Shown: positions 34,719 through 42,328 of the stretch, in pieces | Position numbering within the stretch: the first letter of the stretch is position 1 | Layout: each line of letters opens with the position of its first letter | NCBI GenBank assembly: GCA_963770545.1 | Contig: CAVYQF010000026.1 | Span: 1-64,000 of the forward strand | Source of the DNA: RYN-230 sp963770545 | GTDB taxonomy: Bacteria; Actinomycetota; Actinomycetes; Streptosporangiales; Streptosporangiaceae | Length of the DNA: 64,000 bases | Reading direction: 5' to 3' | Position numbers and translations under genes: made by a program | Notes under the pieces: model-generated | The model's database searches: none | Seen by the model: the letters and a program-made list of their open reading frames with translations, nothing else | What the model was told of the DNA's origin: nothing

Positions 34719-36081
34719 AGGTGAGCGCCTGCAACCGCAACCGCGACCAGTCCAGGGCCGGCCGCGGCTCGGGGACACCCGGCCGGGTGCGCGGAACCCG
34801 GACCCGCAACGCCAGTGGGTGGATGGTGCAGCGCACCGGGGTGGGCATCAGCACGGATTCGCCGTCGATCCCGACCGGGATGTGCGGCTGGTCGGCGTCG
34901 ATGACAACTTCGCGGGCGGCCAGCACGGTGACGCTGCGGGACCGCTGGGCCTGGCGCAGCAGCCCGGCCGCCTGGGCGGCGTTGCTGATCTTCACGCCGA
35001 CGACACCGAGCACGCCCTGGTCGAGCCGGGCCCGCCGGCCCAGGCCGGCGATGTCGCCGGTCTCATACGGGTTGTTGCTGACCAGCACCGCTTGCGGCCC
35101 GTCCAGGACGACCTGCCCGTCGACCCGGACCACCAGGTGGGCTCCCTGGTGGCCGGTCAGCAGGTCAGGGAGCATGGCCAGGGCGGTGCCGGACTTGTCG
35201 TCGCGGTAGGCCGGGCTCTGCACGACTTGGGCGTACGCGCCAAACGACGCGTTGTTGACGAACGTGCGGTCGCCGATCAGGCCCAGGTCGATCCGCAGCT
35301 CTACCCCGTCGGTGAGGGCGTCCAGGCAGGTGGCCGGGTCGTCGCGGTCCAGCCCGAGATCGAGGGCGAAGTGGTTGCGGGTACCCGCGGAGATCACCAT
35401 CATCGGGATATCCCGCTCCGCGGCGATGCCCGCGACCAGAGCCTGGGTTCCGTCGCCGCCCGCCACCCCGAGCAGGTCGGCGCCGGCGTCCACCGCCTCG
35501 CGCGCCATCGCGGCCACGTCCACCACCCCCGGGCCTTCGAGCAGGGCCACCTCGGCTCCGAGCCCGGTAGCCTTGCTGGCCAGCCCGAACTTGGTGACCT
35601 TCCCGCCGCCCGACCTCGGATTCATGATCACGAAGGGCTGACGCTGCGGCGCTGCCGCCAGTTCCTGCGGTTTCGCCGCCGGACGGCCGGTACTGAGGGC
35701 CGCCCGCCCGGCGGCCACGGCCACTATCGCGAGCGCGACGCTGAGCGCGATCTCCCACAGCAGCCCCGCGGCGACGTACACCACGATCACCGCCACCGGC
35801 GCCGCGACCAGCAGCACGGCCGCGAGCCAGCGCCCGATGCCGCGATGAGCCAGGAACCACCACGCCGCCGCGCAGACGATGGCCAGCCCGGCCAAACCCA
35901 GCAGCAGCGCGGTCAGGCTCTTCAGCCCGCCAGCCAGCAGCAGCACCGCCACCGCAGCCAGCGCGGCGACGAACGCGAGCCGGGCCAGCCAGCGCTGGCC
36001 GTGGGTGACTGGGGCTAGCGTCCCGGACACGTCACCGCCTCTGTCCGGCGGGCTGACGGCTGATCCTGGGCGGGGAGTCAT
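34702..36081 (-). CDS. diacylglycerol kinase-family lipid kinase with membrane N-terminus
   Basis: About 459 residues. The first 130 contain roughly four hydrophobic helices (for example LARLAFVAALAAVAVLLLAG and LAAVLLVAAPVAVIVVYVAA). The remainder is a DAGK/sphingosine-kinase-type catalytic domain: FVIMNPRSGGGKVTKFGLA for nucleotide binding, GVAGGDGTQALVAGIA with the GGDGT motif, SAGTRNHFALDLGLD, and a C-terminal beta sandwich including GIDGESV. It would phosphorylate diacylglycerol or a related lipid at the membrane. ATG 36081 follows GAAGGTGG. It is divergent from the SulP gene. Fusion to a membrane anchor is less usual than the soluble form. Confidence 0.85.
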   Translation of the reverse strand: MTPRPGSAVSPPDRGGDVSGTLAPVTHGQRWLARLAFVAALAAVAVLLLAGGLKSLTALLLGLAGLAIVCAAAWWFLAHRGIGRWLAAVLLVAAPVAVIVVYVAAGLLWEIALSVALAIVAVAAGRAALSTGRPAAKPQELAAAPQRQPFVIMNPRSGGGKVTKFGLASKATGLGAEVALLEGPGVVDVAAMAREAVDAGADLLGVAGGDGTQALVAGIAAERDIPMMVISAGTRNHFALDLGLDRDDPATCLDALTDGVELRIDLGLIGDRTFVNNASFGAYAQVVQSPAYRDDKSGTALAMLPDLLTGHQGAHLVVRVDGQVVLDGPQAVLVSNNPYETGDIAGLGRRARLDQGVLGVVGVKISNAAQAAGLLRQAQRSRSVTVLAAREVVIDADQPHIPVGIDGESVLMPTPVRCTIHPLALRVRVPRTRPGVPEPRPALDWSRLRLQALTFTRDG

Positions 36082-36115
36082 CTCGCCACCTTCACCTGCT
36101 TTCGCGCCCGGGCCG

Positions 36116-36132
36116 TCACCCGGTGCGGGTGA
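36116..36132. promoter_or_regulatory. TCACCC-N5-GGGTGA inverted repeat in divergent promoter
   Basis: TCACCCGGTGCGGGTGA lies 35 bp upstream of the lipid kinase start and about 65 bp upstream of the SulP start, midway in the 115-bp divergent promoter. It could act as an operator for both. Confidence 0.4.
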
Positions 36133-36196
36133 TGCCGGGATTGCCCGGACGGACGAGATTGCCGGTACGGCATTTGACCAGGGCCTGGGGGTGTCC

Positions 36197-37927
36197 ATGT
36201 TCCAGTGGGTGCCCGGGCTTCAGGTGATCTCGTCGTATCGCCGCCAGTGGCTGCTGAAGGACGTCATTGCCGGGGTGGTGCTGACCACCCTGCTGGTCCC
36301 GCAGGGCATGGCGTACGCGGAACTGGCGGGCCTGCCGCCGATCACCGGCTTGTACACGTCCATCTTGTGCCTGCTCGGCTACGCCGCGTTCGGCCCGTCG
36401 CGGATCCTGGTCCTGGGCCCGGATTCCTCGCTGGGGCCGATGATCGCCGCGACGATCCTGCCGCTGATGGCGGCCAAGGGCGACCCTAAGCGGGCGGTCG
36501 CGCTCGCGTCGATCCTCGCGATCATGGTCGCGGCGATCATGATCCTGGCGGCGGTGGCGAAGCTCGGCTTCATCGCGGACCTGATCTCCAAACCGACGAT
36601 GATCGGCTACATGAACGGCCTGGCGCTGACCATCCTGATCGGGCAGCTGCCGAAGCTGCTCGGGTTCAAGGTCGAGGCCGATGGCCTGATTCAGGAGATC
36701 ACCGGGTTCGTCAAAGGCCTGGCCAACGGCGACGTAGTTCCGGCCGCGGCCGCGGTCGGGATCACAGCGGTCGTGCTGATCCTGGTACTGCAGCGCTGGC
36801 TGCCGAAGGTCCCGGCCGTGCTGATCGCCGTCGTGCTGGCCATCGCGGCGGCCGTGGTCTTCAGCCTGGCTGATCACGGCGTCAGCCTGGTCGGGGTGCT
36901 GCCCAAGGGTTTCCCGCCGCTCACCATCCCTTCCGTCCGCCTGTCTGATCTCGGGCCCCTGTTCGCCGGGGCGCTCGGGATCGCCCTGGTCTCCCTGGCC
37001 GACACGATCTCCACCGCGTCGGCGTTCGCGGCCCGTACCGGGCAGGAAGTCCGCGGCAATGGCGAGATGATCGGTATCGGCGCGGCCAACCTGGCGGCCG
37101 GGCTCTTCCAGGGGTTCCCGGTCAGCACCAGCGGGTCGCGGACCGCCGTGGCGGAACGCTCGGGTGCCAAGACGCAGCTCACCGGCGTCGTCGGGGCCGC
37201 TCTGATCATCCTCATGATCGTGCTGGTCCCGGGCCTGTTCCGGAACCTGCCCCAGCCGGCCCTGGCTGCGGTCGTGATCACCGCGTCACTGTCCCTGGCC
37301 GACATTCCGGCCACGGTGCGGCTGTGGCGCCAGCGCAAGGCCGAGTTCCTGCTGTCGATCGCGGCTTTCCTCGGCGTCGCCCTGCTCGGCGTGCTGCCCG
37401 GGATCGCGATCGCGGTCGCGCTGTCCATCCTCAACGTCTTCCGGCGGGCGTGGTGGCCCTACGCCACGGTGCTCGGCCGCGTGGACGGGGTGGAGGGCTA
37501 CCACGACACCCGCTCGTATCCCGGCGCCGAGCACCTGCCCGGCCTGGTGATCTACCGGTTCGACGGCCCGCTGTTCTTCGCCAACGCCACCACGTTCCGC
37601 GACGAGATCAGGCGGCTGGCCAGGGCTGAGCCGAAGCCCGCCTGGATCCTCATCGCGGCCGAGCCCGTGACCGATGTGGACACCACCGCCTCCGACGTGC
37701 TGACCGACCTCGACGAGGCGCTGAACGCCCAGGGCATCAGCCTGGTGTTCGCCGAGCTCAAGGACCCGGTCCGGCACAAGATCGAACGTTACGGGCTCAC
37801 CCGCACGATCGATCCGAACCACTTCTTCCCGACGATCGCCGCCGCCGTCGCCGCGTTCCGTGGCGAAACCGGCGCCCAGTGGACCGGCGACGATCAGTCC
37901 GACCTTCCTGCAGAACCCGTCGGCTAG
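36197..37927 (+). CDS. SulP-family anion permease with STAS domain
   Basis: Membrane transporter of 576 residues. About 12-14 hydrophobic segments start with VIAGVVLTTLLVPQGMAYAELAG (given in part: VLTTLLVPQGMAYAELAG), the SulP signature, and include DTISTASAFAARTGQEVRGN and GFPVSTSGSRTAVAERSGA. The last 130 residues form a cytoplasmic STAS domain (GLVIYRFDGPLFFANA and DTTASDVLTDLDEAL). Family members move sulfate, bicarbonate or other anions. ATG 36197 with GGGGG upstream is preferred; the frame is open much further upstream through the divergent kinase gene. It is followed by an antiporter gene 46 bp downstream. Confidence 0.9.
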   Translation: MFQWVPGLQVISSYRRQWLLKDVIAGVVLTTLLVPQGMAYAELAGLPPITGLYTSILCLLGYAAFGPSRILVLGPDSSLGPMIAATILPLMAAKGDPKRAVALASILAIMVAAIMILAAVAKLGFIADLISKPTMIGYMNGLALTILIGQLPKLLGFKVEADGLIQEITGFVKGLANGDVVPAAAAVGITAVVLILVLQRWLPKVPAVLIAVVLAIAAAVVFSLADHGVSLVGVLPKGFPPLTIPSVRLSDLGPLFAGALGIALVSLADTISTASAFAARTGQEVRGNGEMIGIGAANLAAGLFQGFPVSTSGSRTAVAERSGAKTQLTGVVGAALIILMIVLVPGLFRNLPQPALAAVVITASLSLADIPATVRLWRQRKAEFLLSIAAFLGVALLGVLPGIAIAVALSILNVFRRAWWPYATVLGRVDGVEGYHDTRSYPGAEHLPGLVIYRFDGPLFFANATTFRDEIRRLARAEPKPAWILIAAEPVTDVDTTASDVLTDLDEALNAQGISLVFAELKDPVRHKIERYGLTRTIDPNHFFPTIAAAVAAFRGETGAQWTGDDQSDLPAEPVG

Positions 37928-37973
37928 GTGGGTGACGGCAGGTGGTGAGCACCCGGACCCGAGGCGGGACCCG

Positions 37974-39230
37974 ATGAGCGCTTCTGATCTGGCCATCGTG
38001 GCCGGGATCGTTTTCCTCTGGGGGACGCTGTCCGCGCGGCTGGAGCGGTTCGACGTGACCGCGCCGATCATCTTCGTGCTCGCTGGCCTGGTGCTCACCC
38101 ATGGCCCGCTCGGCGTGCTCGGGTTCACCCCTTCCCCAGAGCTGGTGAAAGCGCTGGCCGAGATCACCCTGGTGCTGGTGCTGTTCTCGGACGCGTCCCG
38201 GGTCAGGGTGCGGGACTTGCGCGCTGACGCGGGCTTGTGCCTTCGGCTGCTGGGGATCGGCCTGCCCCTGACCATCGCCCTCGGCGCCCTGCTGGCGTTT
38301 GCGCTATTTCCTGGCCTGGGCATCTGGCTCGCTCTGCTGGTGGGCGCGGCGCTCGCGCCGACGGACGCCGCCCTGGGTGCGGGGGTGATGGTGAACCCCG
38401 CGGTCCCGGCCCGGATCCGCCGGCTGCTCAACGTCGAGAGCGGGCTGAACGATGGGATCGCCACGCCGGTCGTGGTGGTGGCGATCGCCGGGGCCGCGAC
38501 CGCCGAGCACGCGGCCAGCGTCGGTCCCGGTGCGGCGGCGGCGGAGCTCTTGCTGGGCGTGCTCGCCGGCGTGCTGATCGGCGGCGCGGGGGGGCTGATC
38601 GTGAATGTGGCGCGCCGTCGCGGCTGGGCCGAGAGCGATTTCGCCGGCTCGGCGGTGCTGGCCCTGGCCATCTGCGCTTACGCGTGCGCGCTGGCGCTGG
38701 ACGGAAATGGCTTCATCGCCGCGTTCGTGGGCGGCCTGGCCTATGGGGCCGCCAGCGGGAAGCCCGGCGAGCGCCTGGTGCCCTACGTCGAGGAGACCGG
38801 CGCCCTGGTGTCACTGCTGGTCTGGCTGGCGTTCGGTGCCATCGCGGTCGTGCCGGCATTCGAGAACCTGACCTGGCAGACCGCAGCGTATGCGGTGCTC
38901 AGCCTGACCGTGATCCGGATGGTGCCGGTGGCGCTGGCGCTGGTGGGCGGGCGTCTCGGCCGGGGCGCGGTGGCCTTCGTGGGCTGGTTCGGGCCCCGGG
39001 GCCTGGCCTCGGTGGTGTTCGCCTTGCTGGCGCTGGAGGACCTGGACCACTCTGCCGAGCCCGCGATCACAGTGATCGCGTTCACCGTGCTGCTCAGCGT
39101 GGTTGCACACGGCCTGACCGCCAACCCGCTCGCCCGCCGCTACGGGCCGCGCCTCGCCGTCCCGTCAGGACCTGATGATGCCGAGGCGCAGCCGCTGTCC
39201 GCGCGTAGGCTCATCCGCCGTGCTCCTTGA
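37974..39230 (+). CDS. cation:proton antiporter, CPA1 (NhaP-like) family
   Basis: Membrane protein of 418 residues with about 12 hydrophobic helices. The ion-binding region is GAALAPTDAALGAGVMV followed by RRLLNVESGLNDGIATP, the CPA1 pattern with TD and ES-GLNDG motifs. A later segment, GWFGPRGLASVVFALL, contains the conserved arginine helix. It would exchange Na+ or K+ for protons and help pH or salt homeostasis. ATG 37974 is preceded by GAGGCGGG. It is probably cotranscribed with SulP; the SulP/CPA1 pair suggests coupled bicarbonate (or sulfate) and sodium handling, which is an inference. Confidence 0.88.
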   Translation: MSASDLAIVAGIVFLWGTLSARLERFDVTAPIIFVLAGLVLTHGPLGVLGFTPSPELVKALAEITLVLVLFSDASRVRVRDLRADAGLCLRLLGIGLPLTIALGALLAFALFPGLGIWLALLVGAALAPTDAALGAGVMVNPAVPARIRRLLNVESGLNDGIATPVVVVAIAGAATAEHAASVGPGAAAAELLLGVLAGVLIGGAGGLIVNVARRRGWAESDFAGSAVLALAICAYACALALDGNGFIAAFVGGLAYGAASGKPGERLVPYVEETGALVSLLVWLAFGAIAVVPAFENLTWQTAAYAVLSLTVIRMVPVALALVGGRLGRGAVAFVGWFGPRGLASVVFALLALEDLDHSAEPAITVIAFTVLLSVVAHGLTANPLARRYGPRLAVPSGPDDAEAQPLSARRLIRRAP

Positions 39231-39250
39231 CCATGATGGGGAGGCTGAGC

Positions 39251-40261
39251 ATGCGGGTGTTCGGGGACTTGGGCGCGTTGGTGAACCGGATCTTCGCCTG
39301 GGCGGATCGTGTGCAGCGCAGGCACGGCGTGCTCGGATTTCCTTACGCCGTGATCAAGAAGTACGGAGACGACGATGGCGGCCGCGAGGCCGCGCTCATC
39401 ACCTACTACGGATTCCTCAGCATCTTCCCGTTGCTGTTGCTCGGCGTCGCGGTCGTGTCGCGGGTCCTGGCGGATAACCCGGAACTGCGCCAGCGGCTCA
39501 TCACCGCGATCGTCCCGGCGGCCCTGCGATCCACGGTCGAAACGTCGCTGGCGGCCTTGCCGACGTCCACCATCCCGTTCGTTATCGGCCTGATCGGCTT
39601 GCTGTTCTCCGGAACTGGCGTCGTGTTCTCCGCGTCCCAGACGCTGAACCATGTCGCTGCGGTCCCGCGGCGCCTTCGGGGTGCATTCTGGTCCCGGTAC
39701 CTCCGGGTGTTCGGCATGCTGGCGGCGCTGCTGCTGGGCGCGGTGGCGGTCGGGGCGCTCACCGTGGTGGTGACGGCGCTGCCTGGCGTGCCGGGCGCGG
39801 AACGCGCCGCCGCGGTGCTCGGGTCGGCCGTGATTATCTTCGCCGTGCTGCTGTTTGGCGCCCGGATGTTGCTCGCGCGGCCCGCGCCAGTCCGCGCCCT
39901 CTGGCCGGCCGCCGTCCTGGGCGCGGCCGCGGTGACCCTGGCGCTCAACCTGGGGGCGCCATTGCTGGCCAGGCTGGTGAGCAAAGCCGGGGCCGTCTAC
40001 GGGAGCTTCGCCACCGTGGCCGGGATGTTCGCCCTGCTCTACCTGGTAAACCAGGCGCTGGTCTACGCGGCCGAGATCGCAGCCGTCCGGTACGCCGGCC
40101 TGTGGCCGCGAGCCCTGGACGTGAACCAGCCCACCGCAGCCGACATCCGCGCGATGACGCTGCTGGCCCGTGAGCAAGAACGTATCCCGGCGGCCCGGGT
40201 GGGGCTCCGGCTGGTTTCCCGCGATTCAACCTCAGCCGGGAACGGGTCGCCGGGACCGTGA
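39251..40261 (+). CDS. YihY/virulence factor BrkB family membrane protein
   Basis: About 336 residues with six hydrophobic helices, including ALITYYGFLSIFPLLLLGVA near the N-terminus, the signature of the YihY family. The conserved PNRRVR-like block is modified. SFATVAGMFALLYLVNQALVYAAEI is in the last helices (core LLYLVNQALVYAAEI). The family was once called RNase BN, but its function is not established. ATG 39251 has a strong SD (GGGAGG); upstream ATGs at 39233 and 39236 overlap the antiporter stop. It is likely third in the SulP-antiporter transcript. Confidence 0.83.
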   Translation: MRVFGDLGALVNRIFAWADRVQRRHGVLGFPYAVIKKYGDDDGGREAALITYYGFLSIFPLLLLGVAVVSRVLADNPELRQRLITAIVPAALRSTVETSLAALPTSTIPFVIGLIGLLFSGTGVVFSASQTLNHVAAVPRRLRGAFWSRYLRVFGMLAALLLGAVAVGALTVVVTALPGVPGAERAAAVLGSAVIIFAVLLFGARMLLARPAPVRALWPAAVLGAAAVTLALNLGAPLLARLVSKAGAVYGSFATVAGMFALLYLVNQALVYAAEIAAVRYAGLWPRALDVNQPTAADIRAMTLLAREQERIPAARVGLRLVSRDSTSAGNGSPGP

Positions 40262-40285
40262 CCCCGGCGGGTTCTGGCCGGCTCC

Positions 40286-41143
40286 TCATTCATCGGCATC
40301 GGGTTTCATCGTGGCCGGGGCGGTCTGGGTCAGGAAGACGACCCCGACACACATCACGGCGAAGGCGATCACCGCCACGGCCAGGACCCCGGCGCCCGGC
40401 TTGAAACGCTCATCGAACAGCCACACACTCAGGGCGATACTGATGATCGGGTCGACGATCACCAAGAACGGCTGGGAGACCCGCAGCGGCCCGACATGCA
40501 GCGCCACCTGCTGCAGGATGGTGCCTGCGACACCTCCCACGGCCAGGGCGTATACCGGCCAGCGGGCGAACATCCCGGCCACGCCGAACTGGGTGAGGGT
40601 GTCCGTCGTGGCCTTGATGAACGTCGCCTCGAGCGCCCAGATGGTCGCGGACGCCGCGGCGTACAGGGCCGCGCGCCGGCCCGGAGATCCCCAGTGCGCC
40701 GCGGCGGCCAGGACCGCCGCGCCGGCGCCGCAAGTCACGGCGGCCACCATCCAGTGCTGACTCGTGGGGGTGGGATGGCCGCCTTCTGGTTCCCCGGCCA
40801 CGATGAACACGGCCAGGCCAGCGCAGGTCAGGGCGGCGGCGACCCAGGTGATCCCGCGGATGGACTGGTGAATCCAGAACCGGCGCAGCACGAGCGCGAA
40901 GACGAGCTCGGTGACCAGGAGCGGCTGCACGACCGAAACCAGGCCATCGTGCAGCGCGAGCGCCTGGAACAGGAACGCCCCGGCCAGGGCGACCCAGCCG
41001 AACAGCCACAGCGGATTATGGAACAAGTACGTGACCACCCGCCAGCCCGACGACCGGCGTGGACCGGCCGTGCTGGCAATGTGCTGAGTGGCGACACTGG
41101 CCGCGTTAGACAAGGCAGCGAGCAGAGCGAACACGACGGCCAT
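40286..41143 (-). CDS. DMT-family (EamA-like) permease
   Basis: Membrane protein of 285 residues with about nine to ten hydrophobic helices in two repeats, beginning AVVFALLAALSNAASVATQH and including PLLVTELVFALVLRRFW and QPFLVIVDPIISIALSVWLF. This is the drug/metabolite transporter fold seen in actinobacterial DMT permeases of unknown substrate. ATG 41143 is preceded by AGGGTGG. The frame is open for another 165 codons upstream, but that part is arginine-rich, non-hydrophobic and antisense to ACC deaminase, so it is excluded. Confidence 0.8.
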   Translation of the reverse strand: MAVVFALLAALSNAASVATQHIASTAGPRRSSGWRVVTYLFHNPLWLFGWVALAGAFLFQALALHDGLVSVVQPLLVTELVFALVLRRFWIHQSIRGITWVAAALTCAGLAVFIVAGEPEGGHPTPTSQHWMVAAVTCGAGAAVLAAAAHWGSPGRRAALYAAASATIWALEATFIKATTDTLTQFGVAGMFARWPVYALAVGGVAGTILQQVALHVGPLRVSQPFLVIVDPIISIALSVWLFDERFKPGAGVLAVAVIAFAVMCVGVVFLTQTAPATMKPDADE

Positions 41144-41211
41144 GCTGGCCACCCTAGAGGTCCGGTGCCGGGCCGCCAGGCAGCCGGACGCTTGCCGAAC
41201 GAGCCGGACGC

Positions 41212-42219
41212 TTAGCGGAAGAGGGCGCTGTAGGCGTTGAGCGCGGGCTGGCCGCCGAGGTGGGCATACAGGACGGTGGAGTCCGCACTGATCTGGCCGG
41301 TGCCGACGAGGTCGATCAGCCCGGCCATGGACTTGCCTTCGTAGACGGGATCGATGATCATGCCTTCGAGCCGCCCGGTGAGCCGGATCGCGTCCAGGGT
41401 GGACCGCACCGGGATGCCGTAATAGTCCCCGGCCCAGCCGGGCAGCACGCTGATCTCCTCCTCGCCCAGGTCGCGGCCCAGGCCGATCAGCTCCGCGGTC
41501 GCGCGCGCGATCTTCGCCACCTGGGCCCGGGTCTCGTCCAGCTTCGCCGACGCGTCGATGCCGATCACCTGGCGCGGGCGGTCCTGCCCGGCGAATCCCG
41601 CGATCATCCCAGCCTGAGTCGACCCGGTAACGCTGCACACCACGATGGTGTCGAAGAAGATCCCTAGGTCGCTTTCCTGCTGCTGGACTTCCTGCGCCCA
41701 GTTCGCGAAGCCCAGGCCGCCCAGCCGGTGGTCCGAGGCCCCGGCCGGGATGGGGTAGGGAGTCCCCCCGGCGGCGCGGACATCATCCAGCGCCTGCTCC
41801 CAGCTGGATTTGACGCCGATCCCGAACTCCGCCTCGACCAGCCGCACGTCGGCGCCCATGATCCGCGACAGCAGTATGTTGCCGACCCGGTCATTGAGCG
41901 GGTCCGGCCAGTCCACCCAGCTTTCCTGGACCAGCACGGCCCTGAGGCCGAGCCGGGCCGCAACCGCGGCCACCTGCCGGGTGTGGTTCGACTGGACCCC
42001 GCCGATCGAGACCAGCGTGTCCGCTCCCTGCGCCAGCGCGTCCGGCACCAGGTACTCCAGCTTGCGGACCTTGTTGCCACCGTAGGCCAGCCCGGAGTTG
42101 CAGTCCTCCCGCTTCGCCCAGATCGCCGCTCCGCCCAGATGCTCCGACAGCCGGTCCAGCCGATGCACCGGGCTCGGCCCGAACATCAGCGGATATCGCG
42201 GGAAATCATTCAGCGGCAT
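41212..42219 (-). CDS. acdS: 1-aminocyclopropane-1-carboxylate deaminase
   Basis: PLP enzyme of 335 residues converting the plant ethylene precursor ACC to 2-oxobutyrate and ammonia. FGPSPVHRLDRLSEHLGG, AKREDCNSGLAYGGNKVRKL (PLP lysine about residue 50) and SIGGVQSNHTRQVAA are near-identical to known AcdS. The residues I recall as separating true ACC deaminase from D-cysteine desulfhydrase are present: Tyr293 and Glu294 in DPVYEGKS and Leu321 in YAHLGGQPALNAY. ATG 42219 has SD GGGAGGAG. No Lrp-type acdR regulator is adjacent. It suggests life near plant roots. Confidence 0.92.
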   Translation of the reverse strand: MPLNDFPRYPLMFGPSPVHRLDRLSEHLGGAAIWAKREDCNSGLAYGGNKVRKLEYLVPDALAQGADTLVSIGGVQSNHTRQVAAVAARLGLRAVLVQESWVDWPDPLNDRVGNILLSRIMGADVRLVEAEFGIGVKSSWEQALDDVRAAGGTPYPIPAGASDHRLGGLGFANWAQEVQQQESDLGIFFDTIVVCSVTGSTQAGMIAGFAGQDRPRQVIGIDASAKLDETRAQVAKIARATAELIGLGRDLGEEEISVLPGWAGDYYGIPVRSTLDAIRLTGRLEGMIIDPVYEGKSMAGLIDLVGTGQISADSTVLYAHLGGQPALNAYSALFR

Positions 42220-42290
42220 CGGGTCTCCTCCCGCCGCAGCCGGGACTCATATGAAGGTACGTCAGCCGTGGGGATCCTGGTCGTCGCGGC

Positions 42291-42296
42291 TACAAT
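42291..42296 (+). promoter_or_regulatory. possible -10 element (TACAAT) before the receiver/reductase fusion
   Basis: TACAAT fits the actinobacterial TAnnnT -10 pattern and lies 33 nt before the proposed CTG start. No clear -35 box is seen. The very short leader would exclude an upstream start, in line with a stop codon at 42302. Confidence 0.3.
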
Positions 42297-42328
42297 CGCC
42301 GTGACTTTCCGAGATCGGGGGCACAACT

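Noticed and set aside
40286..41638. N-terminal 165-codon extension of the DMT permease
   Set aside because: The extension is arginine/glycine-rich, non-hydrophobic and antisense to acdS. The permease start at 41143 has an SD.
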